The notes: generated by a model not told the origin, from the sequence alone. Positions 44,411 through 53,716 are shown, counted from the first letter of the stretch. The stretch: DNA of 64,000 nucleotides from Flavimobilis soli (GCF_002564025.1 NZ_PDJH01000001.1:2170001-2234000); one strand, 5' to 3'. Made by a program: numbers and translations.

Positions 44411-47002
44411 CTACTCGGCCGCGAGGCCATCCAGGACCGGCATGCGGGCCGCCCGGATCGACGGCCACACCGCTGCCACGAGACCGACGACCGCCGCGAG
44501 GACGACCATCCCGCCGAGCGTGCCCCACGGCACGACGAGCTGCGTCATGCCCTCGTCCTTGAACACCGCCGGCAGCGCGGTCGCGATACCCACGCCGACG
44601 GCGACGCCGAGGATCGTGCCGAACAGCGCCGTGAGCACCGACTCGATCGCGACCATCGACGACAGCTGGAGCCTGCCGAGCCCGACCGCCCGCAGGAGGG
44701 CGACCTCCCGGGTGCGCTCGATGATCGACAGCGCGAGCGTGTTGACGATCCCGAGCACCGCGATGAGGACGCTCAGGCCGAGCAGCGCGTAGATGACGGT
44801 GAGCATCATGTTCACCTGGTCGGCGAGCGCGTTGACCATCTCCTCCGCGTCCATCACCGAGATGACGAAGTACGGCTTGACGATCTCGACGAGGTCGGCG
44901 CGCAGCTGGTCCTGCGTGAACCCGTCGGCCGCGGTCGCGAACGCGACGGCGATGCCCGAGAGCTCGGGGCGCACGACCTGCTCGTACACGTCGCGCGGGA
45001 CGAACATCGCGCCGCCGAACGCCTGCGAGTCGATGATCGCGCCGATCCGCACCTGGGTGCCGCCCGCGCCGGTGGTGACACCCTGCTCGGCGCCGAGCGT
45101 GACGACGTCGCCGACCTCCCAGCCGTTGCTCTTCGCGGCCGGCTTGAGCGCGAGCGCCTCGCCTCGCTCGAAGGACGCGAGCTCGCCGTCCTCGACCGTG
45201 ACGTCGATCGACCGCTCCCAGAGCGAGGGCTCCGCGGAGAACACGAACTGCGGGGTCGTGGTGCCGGACGCGAACGTCACCCCGTAGTCCGCGACGTCGA
45301 GCGTGTCGACCGAGGGCGCCGCGGCCATCGCGTCGGCGGCCTGGCGCGGCAGGTCGCCCTCCATGGACTGGACGATGAGGTCCGCCTTGAGGTCGGACTC
45401 GATGACCGAGCCGATCGACGCGGTCGTCGACGCCGCGAGGACGCCCGAGGCGCTCACGAGGACCATGCCGATCATGAGCGCGCCTGCCGTCGACGCCGTG
45501 CGGCGCGGGTTGCGCACGACGTTGCCGCGGGCGAGGCCGCCGAGCGGCTTGCCCCACGCCGCGAACGGCGCGGCGAGCACCGGGACGACCCAGCGGGCGA
45601 GCACGGGAGCGAGGACGAGCATGCCCACGACGAGCGTGACCGCGCCGATGCCGAGCATCGTGGGGGCGCCGTCGACCACGAGACCGTCCGCCGTCCTGGC
45701 GAGCGACGCGTACACGACACCACCGATGCCGGCGAGCGTGAGCACAGCACCGATCGCGGTACGCACGCGCAGCCCCTTCTCGGACGGCGCCTCGGCGCGC
45801 ATCGCCTCGACGGGCGCGGTCAGGGCCGCCCGGCGGGCGGGGATCGCGGCCGCGACGAGCGAGACGACGGTGCCGACGACGAGCGAGATGACGACCGTGT
45901 CGGCGGTCAGCGCGACCGCGCCGCCCATCTCCATGCCCATGCCGGCGAGCAGCGCGGACAGGCCCGCGGCGATGCCGATGCCCAGGCCGATGCCGACGGC
46001 CGAGCCGAGGACGCCGATGACGAGCGCCTGGCCGAGGATCGACGCGAAAACCTGCGACGGGCTCGCGCCGATCGCCCGCAGGAGCGCGAACTCCCGCATG
46101 CGCTCGCGCACGCTCATCGAGAACGTGTTGGCGATGAGGAAGCCGCCGACGAACAGGGACACCCCGGCGAACACGAGCAGGAACACCTGGATGAAGCCGA
46201 GCATCGAGCCGATGGCCTCGCTCTGCTCCTCGCGCATCGAGTCACCCGTGACGACCTCGGCCTGCGCCGCGCCCTCGGCCGACGAGGCGGCGAGCGTCTG
46301 CGCGAGCGCGTCGCGCAGCTGGGTCTCGCTGACGCCGGGCTCGGCGTACACGGAGATCGTGGAGACGGTGCCGTCGGGGGAGTACGCGGCGGCGGCGACC
46401 TCGGGGTCGAGGCCGATGAGCAGCGCGCCTGCCATCGTCGCGTCGAAGTGCGCGAGGCCGACGACGGTCACGTCGAGGATGTCGCCTTGGAGGATGATCT
46501 TGGTGCGGTCGCCGGTCGTCAGGCCGGCGCGCTCGGCGGTCGACTCCTCGAGGACGATCTGGTCCGGGCCGACGGCGTAGTCGCCGTCGGTCACGCGGAC
46601 GACCGTGTCGTCGCGGGCGAGCGCGACGCCGAGCGTCGGCGCGCCGGACGTCGTGACGGCGGTGCCGTCCTTGCCGACGAGGACGAGCGTGCCGCCGTGG
46701 TCGGCATACGCGCGGTCGACGCCGTCGACCTCGCGGACCGTATCGACGAGGCTCGCGGGGATGGGGGCGTGGACGCTCCCGGCCGAACCGGTCGTGCCGT
46801 CCATGCCGACGACCATGTCCGCGCCGCGCACGTACGCCTGGGCGGAGTAGGACGAGTCGACGATCGCGTCGAACGTGCTCGCCAGGACAGCGCGCAGGGA
46901 GTAGGTGCCGGCGACGAAGGCGACACCGAGGGCGACGGCGAGGACCGCCATCCCGAAGCGGACGAAGTGGGCGCGGATGCCGCGCAGCGCGACGCGGATC
47001 AT
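44411..47002 (-). CDS. FtsX-family ABC transporter permease (MacB-like, two FtsX domains)
   Basis: 863 residues. N-terminal TM (MAVLAVALGVAFVAGTYSL), an extracytoplasmic MacB periplasmic-core-type domain (~35-260), then three TM segments containing a first FtsX unit (FLIANTFSMSVRERMREFALLRAIGASPSQVF). A middle FtsX-like part with TMs, a second extracytoplasmic domain (~480-700) and a final FtsX unit (ALSIIERTREVALLRAVGLGRLQL) follow. This double architecture is common in Gram-positive exporters of peptides, lipids or antibiotics. ATG at 47002 overlaps the ATPase stop by four bases. Substrate unknown. Confidence 0.88.
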   Translation of the reverse strand: MIRVALRGIRAHFVRFGMAVLAVALGVAFVAGTYSLRAVLASTFDAIVDSSYSAQAYVRGADMVVGMDGTTGSAGSVHAPIPASLVDTVREVDGVDRAYADHGGTLVLVGKDGTAVTTSGAPTLGVALARDDTVVRVTDGDYAVGPDQIVLEESTAERAGLTTGDRTKIILQGDILDVTVVGLAHFDATMAGALLIGLDPEVAAAAYSPDGTVSTISVYAEPGVSETQLRDALAQTLAASSAEGAAQAEVVTGDSMREEQSEAIGSMLGFIQVFLLVFAGVSLFVGGFLIANTFSMSVRERMREFALLRAIGASPSQVFASILGQALVIGVLGSAVGIGLGIGIAAGLSALLAGMGMEMGGAVALTADTVVISLVVGTVVSLVAAAIPARRAALTAPVEAMRAEAPSEKGLRVRTAIGAVLTLAGIGGVVYASLARTADGLVVDGAPTMLGIGAVTLVVGMLVLAPVLARWVVPVLAAPFAAWGKPLGGLARGNVVRNPRRTASTAGALMIGMVLVSASGVLAASTTASIGSVIESDLKADLIVQSMEGDLPRQAADAMAAAPSVDTLDVADYGVTFASGTTTPQFVFSAEPSLWERSIDVTVEDGELASFERGEALALKPAAKSNGWEVGDVVTLGAEQGVTTGAGGTQVRIGAIIDSQAFGGAMFVPRDVYEQVVRPELSGIAVAFATAADGFTQDQLRADLVEIVKPYFVISVMDAEEMVNALADQVNMMLTVIYALLGLSVLIAVLGIVNTLALSIIERTREVALLRAVGLGRLQLSSMVAIESVLTALFGTILGVAVGVGIATALPAVFKDEGMTQLVVPWGTLGGMVVLAAVVGLVAAVWPSIRAARMPVLDGLAAE

Positions 47003-47862
47003 CGGGCCGGCACCTCGGCTGCGGCGTCGAGCAGCTCGTCGCCGGTGCCCGGGAGGGCGCGGCGCCCGGCCTCGCCGCGCGCAGGGGTGAGCTCCGCGAG
47101 CTGGGCGAGGATCGCGTCGTGCGTGGGCTCGCGCAGGTCGGCCGCGAGGCGGCCGTCGGCGAGGAACAGGACGCGGTGGGCGTACGACGCCGCGCGCGGG
47201 TCGTGCGTGACCATGACGACGGTCTGGCCGAGCTGCTCGACCGAGCGGCGCAGGAAGGACAGCACCTCGGTCGCGGAGTGCGAGTCGAGGTTGCCGGTCG
47301 GCTCGTCGGCGAAGATCACGGCGGGCTTGGACACGAGGGCGCGGGCGCACGCGACGCGCTGCTGCTGGCCGCCCGACAGCTCGTCGGGGCGGTGGCGCAG
47401 GCGGTCGCGCAGGCCGACGGTCTCGACGACCTCGTCGAACCAGGCGCGGTCGACGGGGCGGCGCGCGATGTCGAGGGGGAGGGTGATGTTCTCCTCGGCG
47501 GTGAGCGTCGGGATGAGGTTGAAGGACTGGAAGATGAAGCCGAGGTGCGTGCGCCGCAGCTTGGTGAGGTTGCGCTGGTTCATGCGGCCGATCTCGTGGC
47601 CGTCGACGACGGCGCGGCCGGACGTGACGCGGTCGAGGCCCGCCATGCAGTGCATGAGGGTGGACTTGCCGGAGCCGGAGGGGCCCATGATGGCGGTGAA
47701 GCGGCCGGACGCGAAGTCGACGTCGATCCCGTCGAGCGCGGTCACGGCGGTCTCGCCCGAGCCGTAGACCTTGGTCAGGCCGCGGGCCCACGCCTGCGGG
47801 GCGGTGCCGTCGGTGAGCACACCGAGGGTCGCGGTCGAGCTGTCGGGGGTGGCGGTCATCAT
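46999..47862 (-). CDS. ABC transporter ATP-binding protein (MacB/LolD type)
   Basis: 287 residues. Walker A MGPSGSGKST, Q-loop FIFQSFNLIPTLTAEENI (the FQxFNL form typical of MacB/LolD), signature LSGGQQQRVACARAL, Walker B AVIFADEPTGNLD and H-loop VMVTHDPRAASYAHRV. A 25-residue N-terminal extension and an Ala/Arg-rich tail flank the domain. Start at 47862 (a second ATG follows at once); GGAAG lies just upstream. It works with the FtsX-type permease immediately downstream as a mechanotransducing exporter or enzyme regulator. Confidence 0.92.
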   Translation of the reverse strand: MMTATPDSSTATLGVLTDGTAPQAWARGLTKVYGSGETAVTALDGIDVDFASGRFTAIMGPSGSGKSTLMHCMAGLDRVTSGRAVVDGHEIGRMNQRNLTKLRRTHLGFIFQSFNLIPTLTAEENITLPLDIARRPVDRAWFDEVVETVGLRDRLRHRPDELSGGQQQRVACARALVSKPAVIFADEPTGNLDSHSATEVLSFLRRSVEQLGQTVVMVTHDPRAASYAHRVLFLADGRLAADLREPTHDAILAQLAELTPARGEAGRRALPGTGDELLDAAAEVPAR

Positions 47863-47975
47863 GCTTCCGTTTCGTGTCGTGGTTCATGTGGTCCGTGTCT
47901 CCATGAGCCTCCCGCGTCGCGCTCCCGAGCGTCATCGGGATTTCCCCCCAGTGGGCCCCTGATTCCCCACCCTGA

Positions 47976-47997
47976 GAGGTCCCTGAACCGGGACCTC
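47976..47997. promoter_or_regulatory. Inverted repeat in the divergent ABC exporter/oxidoreductase promoter region
   Basis: GAGGTCCC-TGAACC-GGGACCTC, a perfect 8-bp dyad with 6-bp centre. It lies next to the predicted -35 region of the oxidoreductase gene (-10 TAGCGT, 48017-48022) and upstream of the ABC operon. Candidate operator; a short hairpin is the alternative. Confidence 0.45.
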
Positions 47998-48028
47998 GGG
48001 TCGGGGCCGTGCGCGCTAGCGTTGCCCC

Positions 48029-49069
48029 ATGAGCAACGACGCCTCCCTGAACCAGTCCCTGCCGTCCCCGACCGTGCCTGACCCGGCCTCCGCGCCGTCG
48101 ATCCGCTGGGGGATCCTCGGCGCCGGCAACATCGCGGGCTCGTTCGCGTCCGCCGTGACGGCGCACACGCGGGCGCAGCTCGTGGCGGTCGGTTCGCGCG
48201 ACCGGGTCCGCGGTGAGCGGTTCGCGACGGCGCACGGCATCCCGACGACGCACATCGGGTACGAGGAGCTCGTCGCGGACGACCACGTGGACGCCGTCTA
48301 TGTCGCGACCCCGCACTCGGAGCACAAGGACCAGGCGCTCCTCGCGATCGCGGCGGGCAAGCACCTCCTCGTCGAGAAGTCCTTCACGCGCAACGCGGCC
48401 GAGGCCCGTGAGGTGTTCGACGCCGCGCGCGCCGCGGGCACGTTCGTCATGGAGGCGATGTGGACGCGCTTCCTGCCGCACGTCGCAGCGCTGCGCTCGG
48501 TGGTCGCCTCGGGGATGATCGGCGAGATCGTCAACGTCTCGGCGGACCACGGTCAGAAGTTCGTGCACGACCCGTCGTCGCGCCTGTTCGACCCGGCGCT
48601 CGCGGGCGGCGCCCTGCTCGACCTGGGCGTGTACCCGGTGTCGTTCGCGCACGACCTGCTCGGTGCACCCGAGGCCGTGACGGCTGTCGGCGCGCTGACG
48701 GACACGGGTGTCGACGGTCAGATCTCGATGGCGCTGTCCTACGGCGACCGTGCGCAGGCGACGCTGTCGACGACGCTGTGGGCGCGCACGCCCACGGTCG
48801 CGCTCGTCTCGGGCACGGAGGGTTACATCGAGGTCGCGGGCAGCTTCTACTCGCCGACGTCGTTCACGGTCCGGCTCAACGACGGCTCGCGGTGGACGTA
48901 CGACCGTCCTGCGGCGAAGGGCCTGCAGTACGAGGCGGCCGAGGTGGCACGTTGCGTCGCGGAGGGCCGCACGGAGTCCGAGCGCATGACCTGGCAGGGC
49001 ACGATCGACGTGCTCGAGACGATGGACGAGGTCCGTCGTCAGGTGGGCGTGGTCTACCCGGGCGAGTGA
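48029..49069 (+). CDS. Gfo/Idh/MocA family NAD(P)-dependent oxidoreductase
   Basis: 346 residues. Rossmann motif WGILGAGNIAGSFASAV after a 25-residue extension, then VAVGSRDRVRGERFATAHG, AVYVATPHSEHKDQALLAIAAGKHLLVEKSFTRN (the conserved EKP motif appears as EKS), and MEAMWTRFLPHVAALR in the catalytic domain, as in trans-1,2-dihydrobenzene-1,2-diol/xylose dehydrogenase-like members. It probably oxidises a sugar or polyol; the substrate is not determinable. ATG lies six bases after TAGCGT (48017-48022), so it is probably leaderless. The gene ends at a hairpin shared with the convergent HAD gene. Confidence 0.85.
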   Translation: MSNDASLNQSLPSPTVPDPASAPSIRWGILGAGNIAGSFASAVTAHTRAQLVAVGSRDRVRGERFATAHGIPTTHIGYEELVADDHVDAVYVATPHSEHKDQALLAIAAGKHLLVEKSFTRNAAEAREVFDAARAAGTFVMEAMWTRFLPHVAALRSVVASGMIGEIVNVSADHGQKFVHDPSSRLFDPALAGGALLDLGVYPVSFAHDLLGAPEAVTAVGALTDTGVDGQISMALSYGDRAQATLSTTLWARTPTVALVSGTEGYIEVAGSFYSPTSFTVRLNDGSRWTYDRPAAKGLQYEAAEVARCVAEGRTESERMTWQGTIDVLETMDEVRRQVGVVYPGE

Positions 49070-49077
49070 CCGGCCGG

Positions 49078-49096
49078 CCGGGCCCTGCAGGCCCGG
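49078..49096. terminator. Bidirectional hairpin between convergent genes
   Basis: CCGGGCC-CTGCA-GGCCCGG, 7-bp perfect stem in the 29-bp gap between the oxidoreductase and HAD genes. Confidence 0.5.
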
Positions 49097-49098
49097 TC

Positions 49099-49773
49099 TC
49101 AGGCCGTGCGCGTCAGGCGCACGCCTGCCGGCTCGGCCGCGAGGCCGACGTCGGTGAGCGCCGCGACGGTCGTGTCGGCGTCGAGCGCCGCGAGGGGGTG
49201 CGTCGAGGCGACCCCGAGCGTCGTGCAGCCGGCTGACCGCGCCGAGGCGAGGCCCGCGGGCGCGTCCTCGACGGCGAGGCAGCGTCGCGGCGTCGTGCCC
49301 ATGACCGCGGCCCCGCGTGCGAACGGCTCGGGGTCGGGCTTGCCGTGGGTCACGTCGTCGACCGTGACCATGCGGTCCGGGGCGCTGAGCCCGGCCGCCG
49401 CGAGGCGGACGAGGGCGAGCGCCCGCGAGCAGCTCGTGACGATCGTCCAGCGCGAGCCGAGCCCGGCGAGCAGGTCGGCGATGCCGGGGAACGCGACGAC
49501 GCCCTCGGTCGTCTCGAGCTCGATCGCGTCGTAGCGGGCCTTGGCCTCGGCCCATCGCTCGGGTGGCAGGACCTCCTCGACCTGCGCGTGCGACGGCACG
49601 CCGTGCGACTTGGGCAGGTCAGGGTCGAGGCCTTCCTCGCGGAGGAAGCGGTCCCAGGCGATCTCGACGGCGCGGGTCGAGTCGACGAGCGTGCCGTCCA
49701 TGTCGAAGAGGACGGCGTCGAAGACGGCGGCGTCGGGCTGCCTGTCGGCGGGGGAGCGGGTCGCGTCGGTCAC
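49099..49773 (-). CDS. HAD-superfamily phosphatase (beta-phosphoglucomutase/sugar phosphatase-like)
   Basis: 224 residues. HAD motif I AVLFDMDGTLVDS, motif II WTIVTSCSRAL, motif III Lys in THGKPDPEPFARGA, and motif IV CLAVEDAPAGLASARSAG. A helical cap lies between motifs I and II, as in subfamily IA phosphatases acting on sugar phosphates, phosphoglycolate or similar. The MDGTLVDS form with an alpha cap resembles 2-deoxyglucose-6-phosphatase/GPP-type enzymes. Single gene, convergent with the oxidoreductase. Natural substrate unknown. Confidence 0.87.
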   Translation of the reverse strand: MTDATRSPADRQPDAAVFDAVLFDMDGTLVDSTRAVEIAWDRFLREEGLDPDLPKSHGVPSHAQVEEVLPPERWAEAKARYDAIELETTEGVVAFPGIADLLAGLGSRWTIVTSCSRALALVRLAAAGLSAPDRMVTVDDVTHGKPDPEPFARGAAVMGTTPRRCLAVEDAPAGLASARSAGCTTLGVASTHPLAALDADTTVAALTDVGLAAEPAGVRLTRTA

Positions 49774-49868
49774 GTCCTCCAGGGTAGGTCGGGGCCGCGG
49801 CGCAGGCCGCGGCGCGCGCCGTCCGGACGGCGGTCCGCGGCGTCGGAGGGGGTCGGTAGGCTGGCGCC

Positions 49869-50573
49869 GTGACTGTCTCCTCCCTCGGATCGCCGTCGGC
49901 GTCGGGCGTCTTCGTGTCCTTCGAGGGCGGCGACGGCTCCGGCAAGACGACGCAGATCTCCCTGCTCGCCGACTGGTTCTCCCGGATCGGCTACGAGGTC
50001 GTCACGACCCGCGAGCCCGGGGGCACCGCCATGGGCCTCGAGCTGCGCCGCCTGGTCCTGCACGGTGAGGACATGGACCCGCGCACGGAGGCGCTGCTGT
50101 ACGCGGCCGACCGCGCGCACCACGTCGACACGGTCGTGCGGCCGGCCCTCGAGCGCGGCGGCGTCGTCATCACGGACCGTTACCTCGACTCGTCCGTCGC
50201 GTACCAGGCGGGCGGTCGCGAGCTGAGCGCCGCGGAGATCGAGAACCTCTCCCTGTGGGCGACGCGCGGCCTGCTGCCGCACGTGACGATCCTGCTCGAC
50301 CTCGACCCTGCGATCGGCGTCGCCCGCGTCCCGGGTGGCCTCGACCGCCTCGAGCGGGCGGGCGCCGAGTTCCACGTCCGCACGCGCGAGGCGTATCTTG
50401 CGCGCGCCGCCGCGCACCCGGGCCGCATCGTCGTGGTCGACGCTGCGCGGACGGTCGAGGAGGTGCACGCGCAGGTCGTCGAGCTCGTCGCGCGCCGCCT
50501 CGGCATCGAGGTCGAGTCGTCGCTCGCGGTCGTCGAGGATTCCCCGCTCGACCCGGCGCAGGGGGACGCGTGA
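49869..50573 (+). CDS. tmk: Thymidylate kinase
   Basis: 234 residues. Phosphorylates dTMP to dTDP. P-loop FEGGDGSGKTTQ, DRX motif region VITDRYLDSSVAYQAGGREL, and TTREPGG near residue 50, which holds the conserved Arg-Glu-Pro-Gly used for substrate and phosphate binding. The LID lies in GGLDRLERAGAEFHVRTREAYL. GTG start at 49869 is six bases after TAGGCT (49857-49862), so the message is probably leaderless. The stop overlaps holB by four bases (GTGA), the usual actinobacterial tmk-holB arrangement. Confidence 0.94.
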   Translation: MTVSSLGSPSASGVFVSFEGGDGSGKTTQISLLADWFSRIGYEVVTTREPGGTAMGLELRRLVLHGEDMDPRTEALLYAADRAHHVDTVVRPALERGGVVITDRYLDSSVAYQAGGRELSAAEIENLSLWATRGLLPHVTILLDLDPAIGVARVPGGLDRLERAGAEFHVRTREAYLARAAAHPGRIVVVDAARTVEEVHAQVVELVARRLGIEVESSLAVVEDSPLDPAQGDA

Positions 50574-51709
50574 CCGACGTCTGGGCCGACGTCGTCGGGC
50601 AGGAGGACGCGATCGCGCCGCTGCGCGCGGCCGCGGCCGACGACTCTGCGATGACGCACGCCTGGCTCGTCACGGGCCCGCCCGGGTCGGGCCGGTCGAA
50701 CGCCGCGCGCGCGTTCGCGGCCGCGCTCCAGTGCACGGGCGACCCGGCCGCCGACGAGCGCGAGATCGCCGCGGTCATGAAGGGCACGCACCCCGACGTC
50801 ACCGTCGTCGCGACCGACAAGGTGACCATCTCGATCGACGAGGTGCGCGGCCTCATCGGTCTCGCGCAGCGCAGCCCGGCCCACGGTCGGTGGCGCGTCA
50901 TCATCGTCGAGGACGCCGACCGCATGCTCGAGCGGACCTCGAACGTGCTGCTCAAGGCGATCGAGGAGCCGCCCGCCCGCACGGTGTGGGTGCTGTGCGC
51001 GCCCAGCCCTCAGGACGTCGTCGTGACGATCCGCTCGCGCTGCCGCAAGATCGCCCTGCGCGTCCCGCCCGTCGAGGCGGTCGCGGACCTGCTCGTGCGG
51101 CGCGACGGCGCCGACCCGGAGGTCGCGCTCGAGGCCGCGCGTGCGGCCCAGTCCCACATCGGTCTCGCGCGGCGCCTCGCCCGCGACCCGGCCGCGCGCG
51201 AGCGCCGCGCCGCCGTCCTGTCGCTCGCGCGACGCATCCGCGGCGTGGGCGACGCCGTGCTCGCGGCGGGCGAGCTCGTCGACGTCGCGCAGGCCGAGTC
51301 CGCTGCGCACTCCGAGGAGCGCAACGCGGCCGAGAAGGCCGACCTGCTGCGTACCCTCGGCGTCGAGGCGGGCCAGACCGTGCCGCCCAACCTGCGCGCG
51401 CAGGTCAAGCAGCTCGAGGACGACCAGAAGCGCCGGGCGACGCGCGCGCAGCGCGACACGCTCGACCGCGCGATGGTCGACCTGCTCTCCCTCTACCGGG
51501 ACGTGCTCGTCGTCCAGCTCGGCTCCGACGTCGAGCTCGTCAACACCGCGCACGCCGAGACGGTGCGTGCCCTCGCCGAGGAGTCGGCCCCGGAGCAGAC
51601 CCTGCGCCGCATGGACGCGATCGGGACCGCGCGCACGCGCCTGACCGGTAACGTCGCGCCCCTGCTCGCCGTCGAGGCGATGATGATCGCGCTGCGTCCT
51701 CAGGGCTGA
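50570..51709 (+). CDS. holB: DNA polymerase III delta' subunit
   Basis: 379 residues. Part of the clamp loader. The AAA+ fold is visible: GQEDAIAPLRAA, P-loop-like GPPGSGRSNAARAF (Arg for the Walker Lys, typical of non-ATPase delta'), IIVEDADRMLERTSNVLLKAIEEPP (SNALLK-type motif) and SRCRKIALR (SRC arginine-finger motif). The zinc module normally between them keeps only one Cys (ALQC), and the other three have been replaced by acidic residues. GTG start overlaps tmk. The C-terminal collar domain seems complete. Confidence 0.92.
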   Translation: MTDVWADVVGQEDAIAPLRAAAADDSAMTHAWLVTGPPGSGRSNAARAFAAALQCTGDPAADEREIAAVMKGTHPDVTVVATDKVTISIDEVRGLIGLAQRSPAHGRWRVIIVEDADRMLERTSNVLLKAIEEPPARTVWVLCAPSPQDVVVTIRSRCRKIALRVPPVEAVADLLVRRDGADPEVALEAARAAQSHIGLARRLARDPAARERRAAVLSLARRIRGVGDAVLAAGELVDVAQAESAAHSEERNAAEKADLLRTLGVEAGQTVPPNLRAQVKQLEDDQKRRATRAQRDTLDRAMVDLLSLYRDVLVVQLGSDVELVNTAHAETVRALAEESAPEQTLRRMDAIGTARTRLTGNVAPLLAVEAMMIALRPQG

Positions 51710-51761
51710 GACGAGCCGCGTCCAGCCGCGCCGAGAGGCGCGAGCCGTTACGGTGGAGCAC

Positions 51762-53381
51762 GTGCTGAAGACCACCGCCACCCGCTCGTCCGCCTCGTCC
51801 GCCCCGCACCGCAGGGCCCTCGGGACCGGGCGCGGCGTCCGGTGGTCCGCAGCGTCCCTCGCCCTTGCGGTCGCGCTCGCCGGGTGCACGGCGGGCAAGG
51901 AGGCGGTCACCGTCGAGCCGAGCGGGACGTCGACGAGCGCGGGCCAGCCCGGTACGCCGTCCAACCTCGTCCCCGCCGACCTCGACCCGGCGCTCCTGCC
52001 GTTCTACGAGCAGCGCGTCTCGTGGGAGGACTGCGGTGGCGGCCACCTCTGCGCGGACATCGAGATCCCCGTCGACTGGGCCGACGCGTCCGCCGGCAAG
52101 GCGAGCCTCGCGGTCGAGCGCACGCAGGCGTCCGGGACGAAGCAGGGCTCGCTGCTCATCAACCCCGGCGGTCCGGGCGCCTCGGGCGTCGAGTTCCTCG
52201 ACGCCGCGCTCGGGGCGATCAGCCCCGAGGTCCAGGAGGCGTACGACGTCGTGGGCTTCGACCCGCGCGGCGTGGGGCGGTCGAGCCCCGTCGCGTGCCT
52301 CGACGACGCGGGCAAGGACCAGCTGCTCTCGACCGACCACAACCTCGACACCGACAAGGGCCGCGCGGACTTCCAGGCGGCGTGGACCGCGTTCGGCGCC
52401 GCGTGCCAGGCCAACACCGGCGCTCTCCTCGGGCACGTCGACACCGCGAGCGCAGCGCGCGACATGGACCTGCTGCGCGCGCTCCTCGGCGACGAGAAGC
52501 TCACCTACCTCGGCTACTCCTACGGGACGCAGCTCGGCGGCACGTACGCGGCGTTGTTCCCGGACCGCGTGGGCCGGCTCGTCCTCGACGGCGCGGTCGA
52601 CTACACGCTCGAACCGGACAAGCTGAGCCTCGACCAGGCGATGGGCTTCGAGCGAGCCCTGCGCGCGTACGTCACGGACTGCATGGCCGGCGCGAAGTGC
52701 CCGCTCACGGGCTCGGTCGACGACGGGCTCAAGCAGATCCGCGACCTGACCCAGCGCGCGTACACCGACCCGCTGCCGACGCAGGACTCGGGACGCGTGC
52801 TCACGCGCACCCTCGCCTTCTACGGCATCGCGGTCACGCTCTACGCCGACGAGTCGTGGCCCCTGCTGACGCAGGCGCTCTCGATGGCGATGCAGCGCAA
52901 CGACGGATCGGGCCTGCTGTCGCTCGCCGACTTCTACAACGGCCGAGGCCTCGACGGGACGTTCGAGGACAACTCGACGGAGGCGTTCACGGCGGTCAGC
53001 TGCGCCGACGGACGGGCGCCGACCGACGTCGCGCACATGCAGGCGGAGCGCGACAAGATCGTCGCGGTCGCGCCGACGCTGGGCGACTCGTTCGCGTGGA
53101 ACGCGCTCGTGTGCGCCGGGTGGCCGACGCCTGCCGCGCCCCTCACCGCCGACGTGTCCGCGCCGGGCGCGGCGCCGATCGTCGTGATCGGCACGACGAA
53201 CGACCCGGCGACCCCGTACGAGTGGTCGCAGGCGCTCGCGAAGACGCTGTCGTCGGCCGTTCTCCTCACGTGGGAGGGCGAGGGGCACACGGCGTACGGG
53301 CGCGCGAACGACTGCATCGCGGACGCGGTCGACGCGTACTTCCTCGAGGGCACGGTCCCGCAGGAGGGGCTCGTCTGCTGA
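51762..53381 (+). CDS. Secreted lipoprotein alpha/beta hydrolase with TAP-like C-terminal domain
   Basis: 539 residues. Signal peptide with lipobox ALAGC (Cys42). The alpha/beta fold follows: LLINPGGPGASGVEFLD (oxyanion HG-type region), VVGFDPRGVGRSSPVAC, nucleophile Ser in TYLGYSYGTQLGGTYAALFP, Asp and His in the C-terminal TAP-like domain (VVIGTTNDPATPYEWSQALAK and WEGEGHTAYGRANDCI). The group includes tripeptidyl/proline aminopeptidases (SlpD/TAP) that act outside the cell. Start taken as GTG 51762, seven bases after TACGGT (51749-51754), as for a leaderless gene; GTG 51753 is the alternative. Confidence 0.86.
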   Translation: MLKTTATRSSASSAPHRRALGTGRGVRWSAASLALAVALAGCTAGKEAVTVEPSGTSTSAGQPGTPSNLVPADLDPALLPFYEQRVSWEDCGGGHLCADIEIPVDWADASAGKASLAVERTQASGTKQGSLLINPGGPGASGVEFLDAALGAISPEVQEAYDVVGFDPRGVGRSSPVACLDDAGKDQLLSTDHNLDTDKGRADFQAAWTAFGAACQANTGALLGHVDTASAARDMDLLRALLGDEKLTYLGYSYGTQLGGTYAALFPDRVGRLVLDGAVDYTLEPDKLSLDQAMGFERALRAYVTDCMAGAKCPLTGSVDDGLKQIRDLTQRAYTDPLPTQDSGRVLTRTLAFYGIAVTLYADESWPLLTQALSMAMQRNDGSGLLSLADFYNGRGLDGTFEDNSTEAFTAVSCADGRAPTDVAHMQAERDKIVAVAPTLGDSFAWNALVCAGWPTPAAPLTADVSAPGAAPIVVIGTTNDPATPYEWSQALAKTLSSAVLLTWEGEGHTAYGRANDCIADAVDAYFLEGTVPQEGLVC

Positions 53382-53549
53382 CGTCGTCCGGTCGGCCTGC
53401 GCACGCACGCCGGACCTGAGGGAGGCGCGCGAGCATGCTCCGACCGCCTCGCTGATCCGCGTGGCCCGCATCACTGCGACCGAGTTGGACCGCTCCCCGA
53501 GACGTGGTTATAGTTGTCGCGGCTCGACGGGTCCGCCCGTTGATGACCA

Positions 53550-53625
53550 GCCGCCTTAGCTCAGTCGGCAGAGCGTTTCACTCGTAATGAAAAGGTCAAG
53601 AGTTCGATTCTCTTAGGCGGCTCCA
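53550..53625 (+). tRNA. tRNA-Thr (anticodon CGU)
   Basis: Cloverleaf with acceptor stem 53550-53556/53615-53621, D arm GCTC/GAGC, anticodon stem TTTCA/TGAAA around loop CTCGTAA (anticodon CGT at DNA level), T arm AAGAG-TTCGATT-CTCTT, discriminator T and encoded CCA (53623-53625). Confidence 0.96.
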
Positions 53626-53627
53626 CC

Positions 53628-53660
53628 GGAAGGCCCTCGGGATCATCCCGAGGGCCTTCC
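53628..53660 (+). terminator. Terminator after tRNA-Thr
   Basis: Perfect 15-bp stem (53628-53642/53646-53660) with a TCA loop, starting two bases after the CCA end. Confidence 0.75.
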
Positions 53661-53716
53661 GCATTCCCGGGTCGTGGGGCGTGACAGCTCCCGCCGGGCG
53701 ACGAAAGGACGGACCC

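Noticed and set aside
53550..53660. tRNA-Thr as an attachment site of an integrated element
   Set aside because: No integrase, no repeat of the tRNA 3' end downstream, and ordinary genes with host-like composition on both sides.
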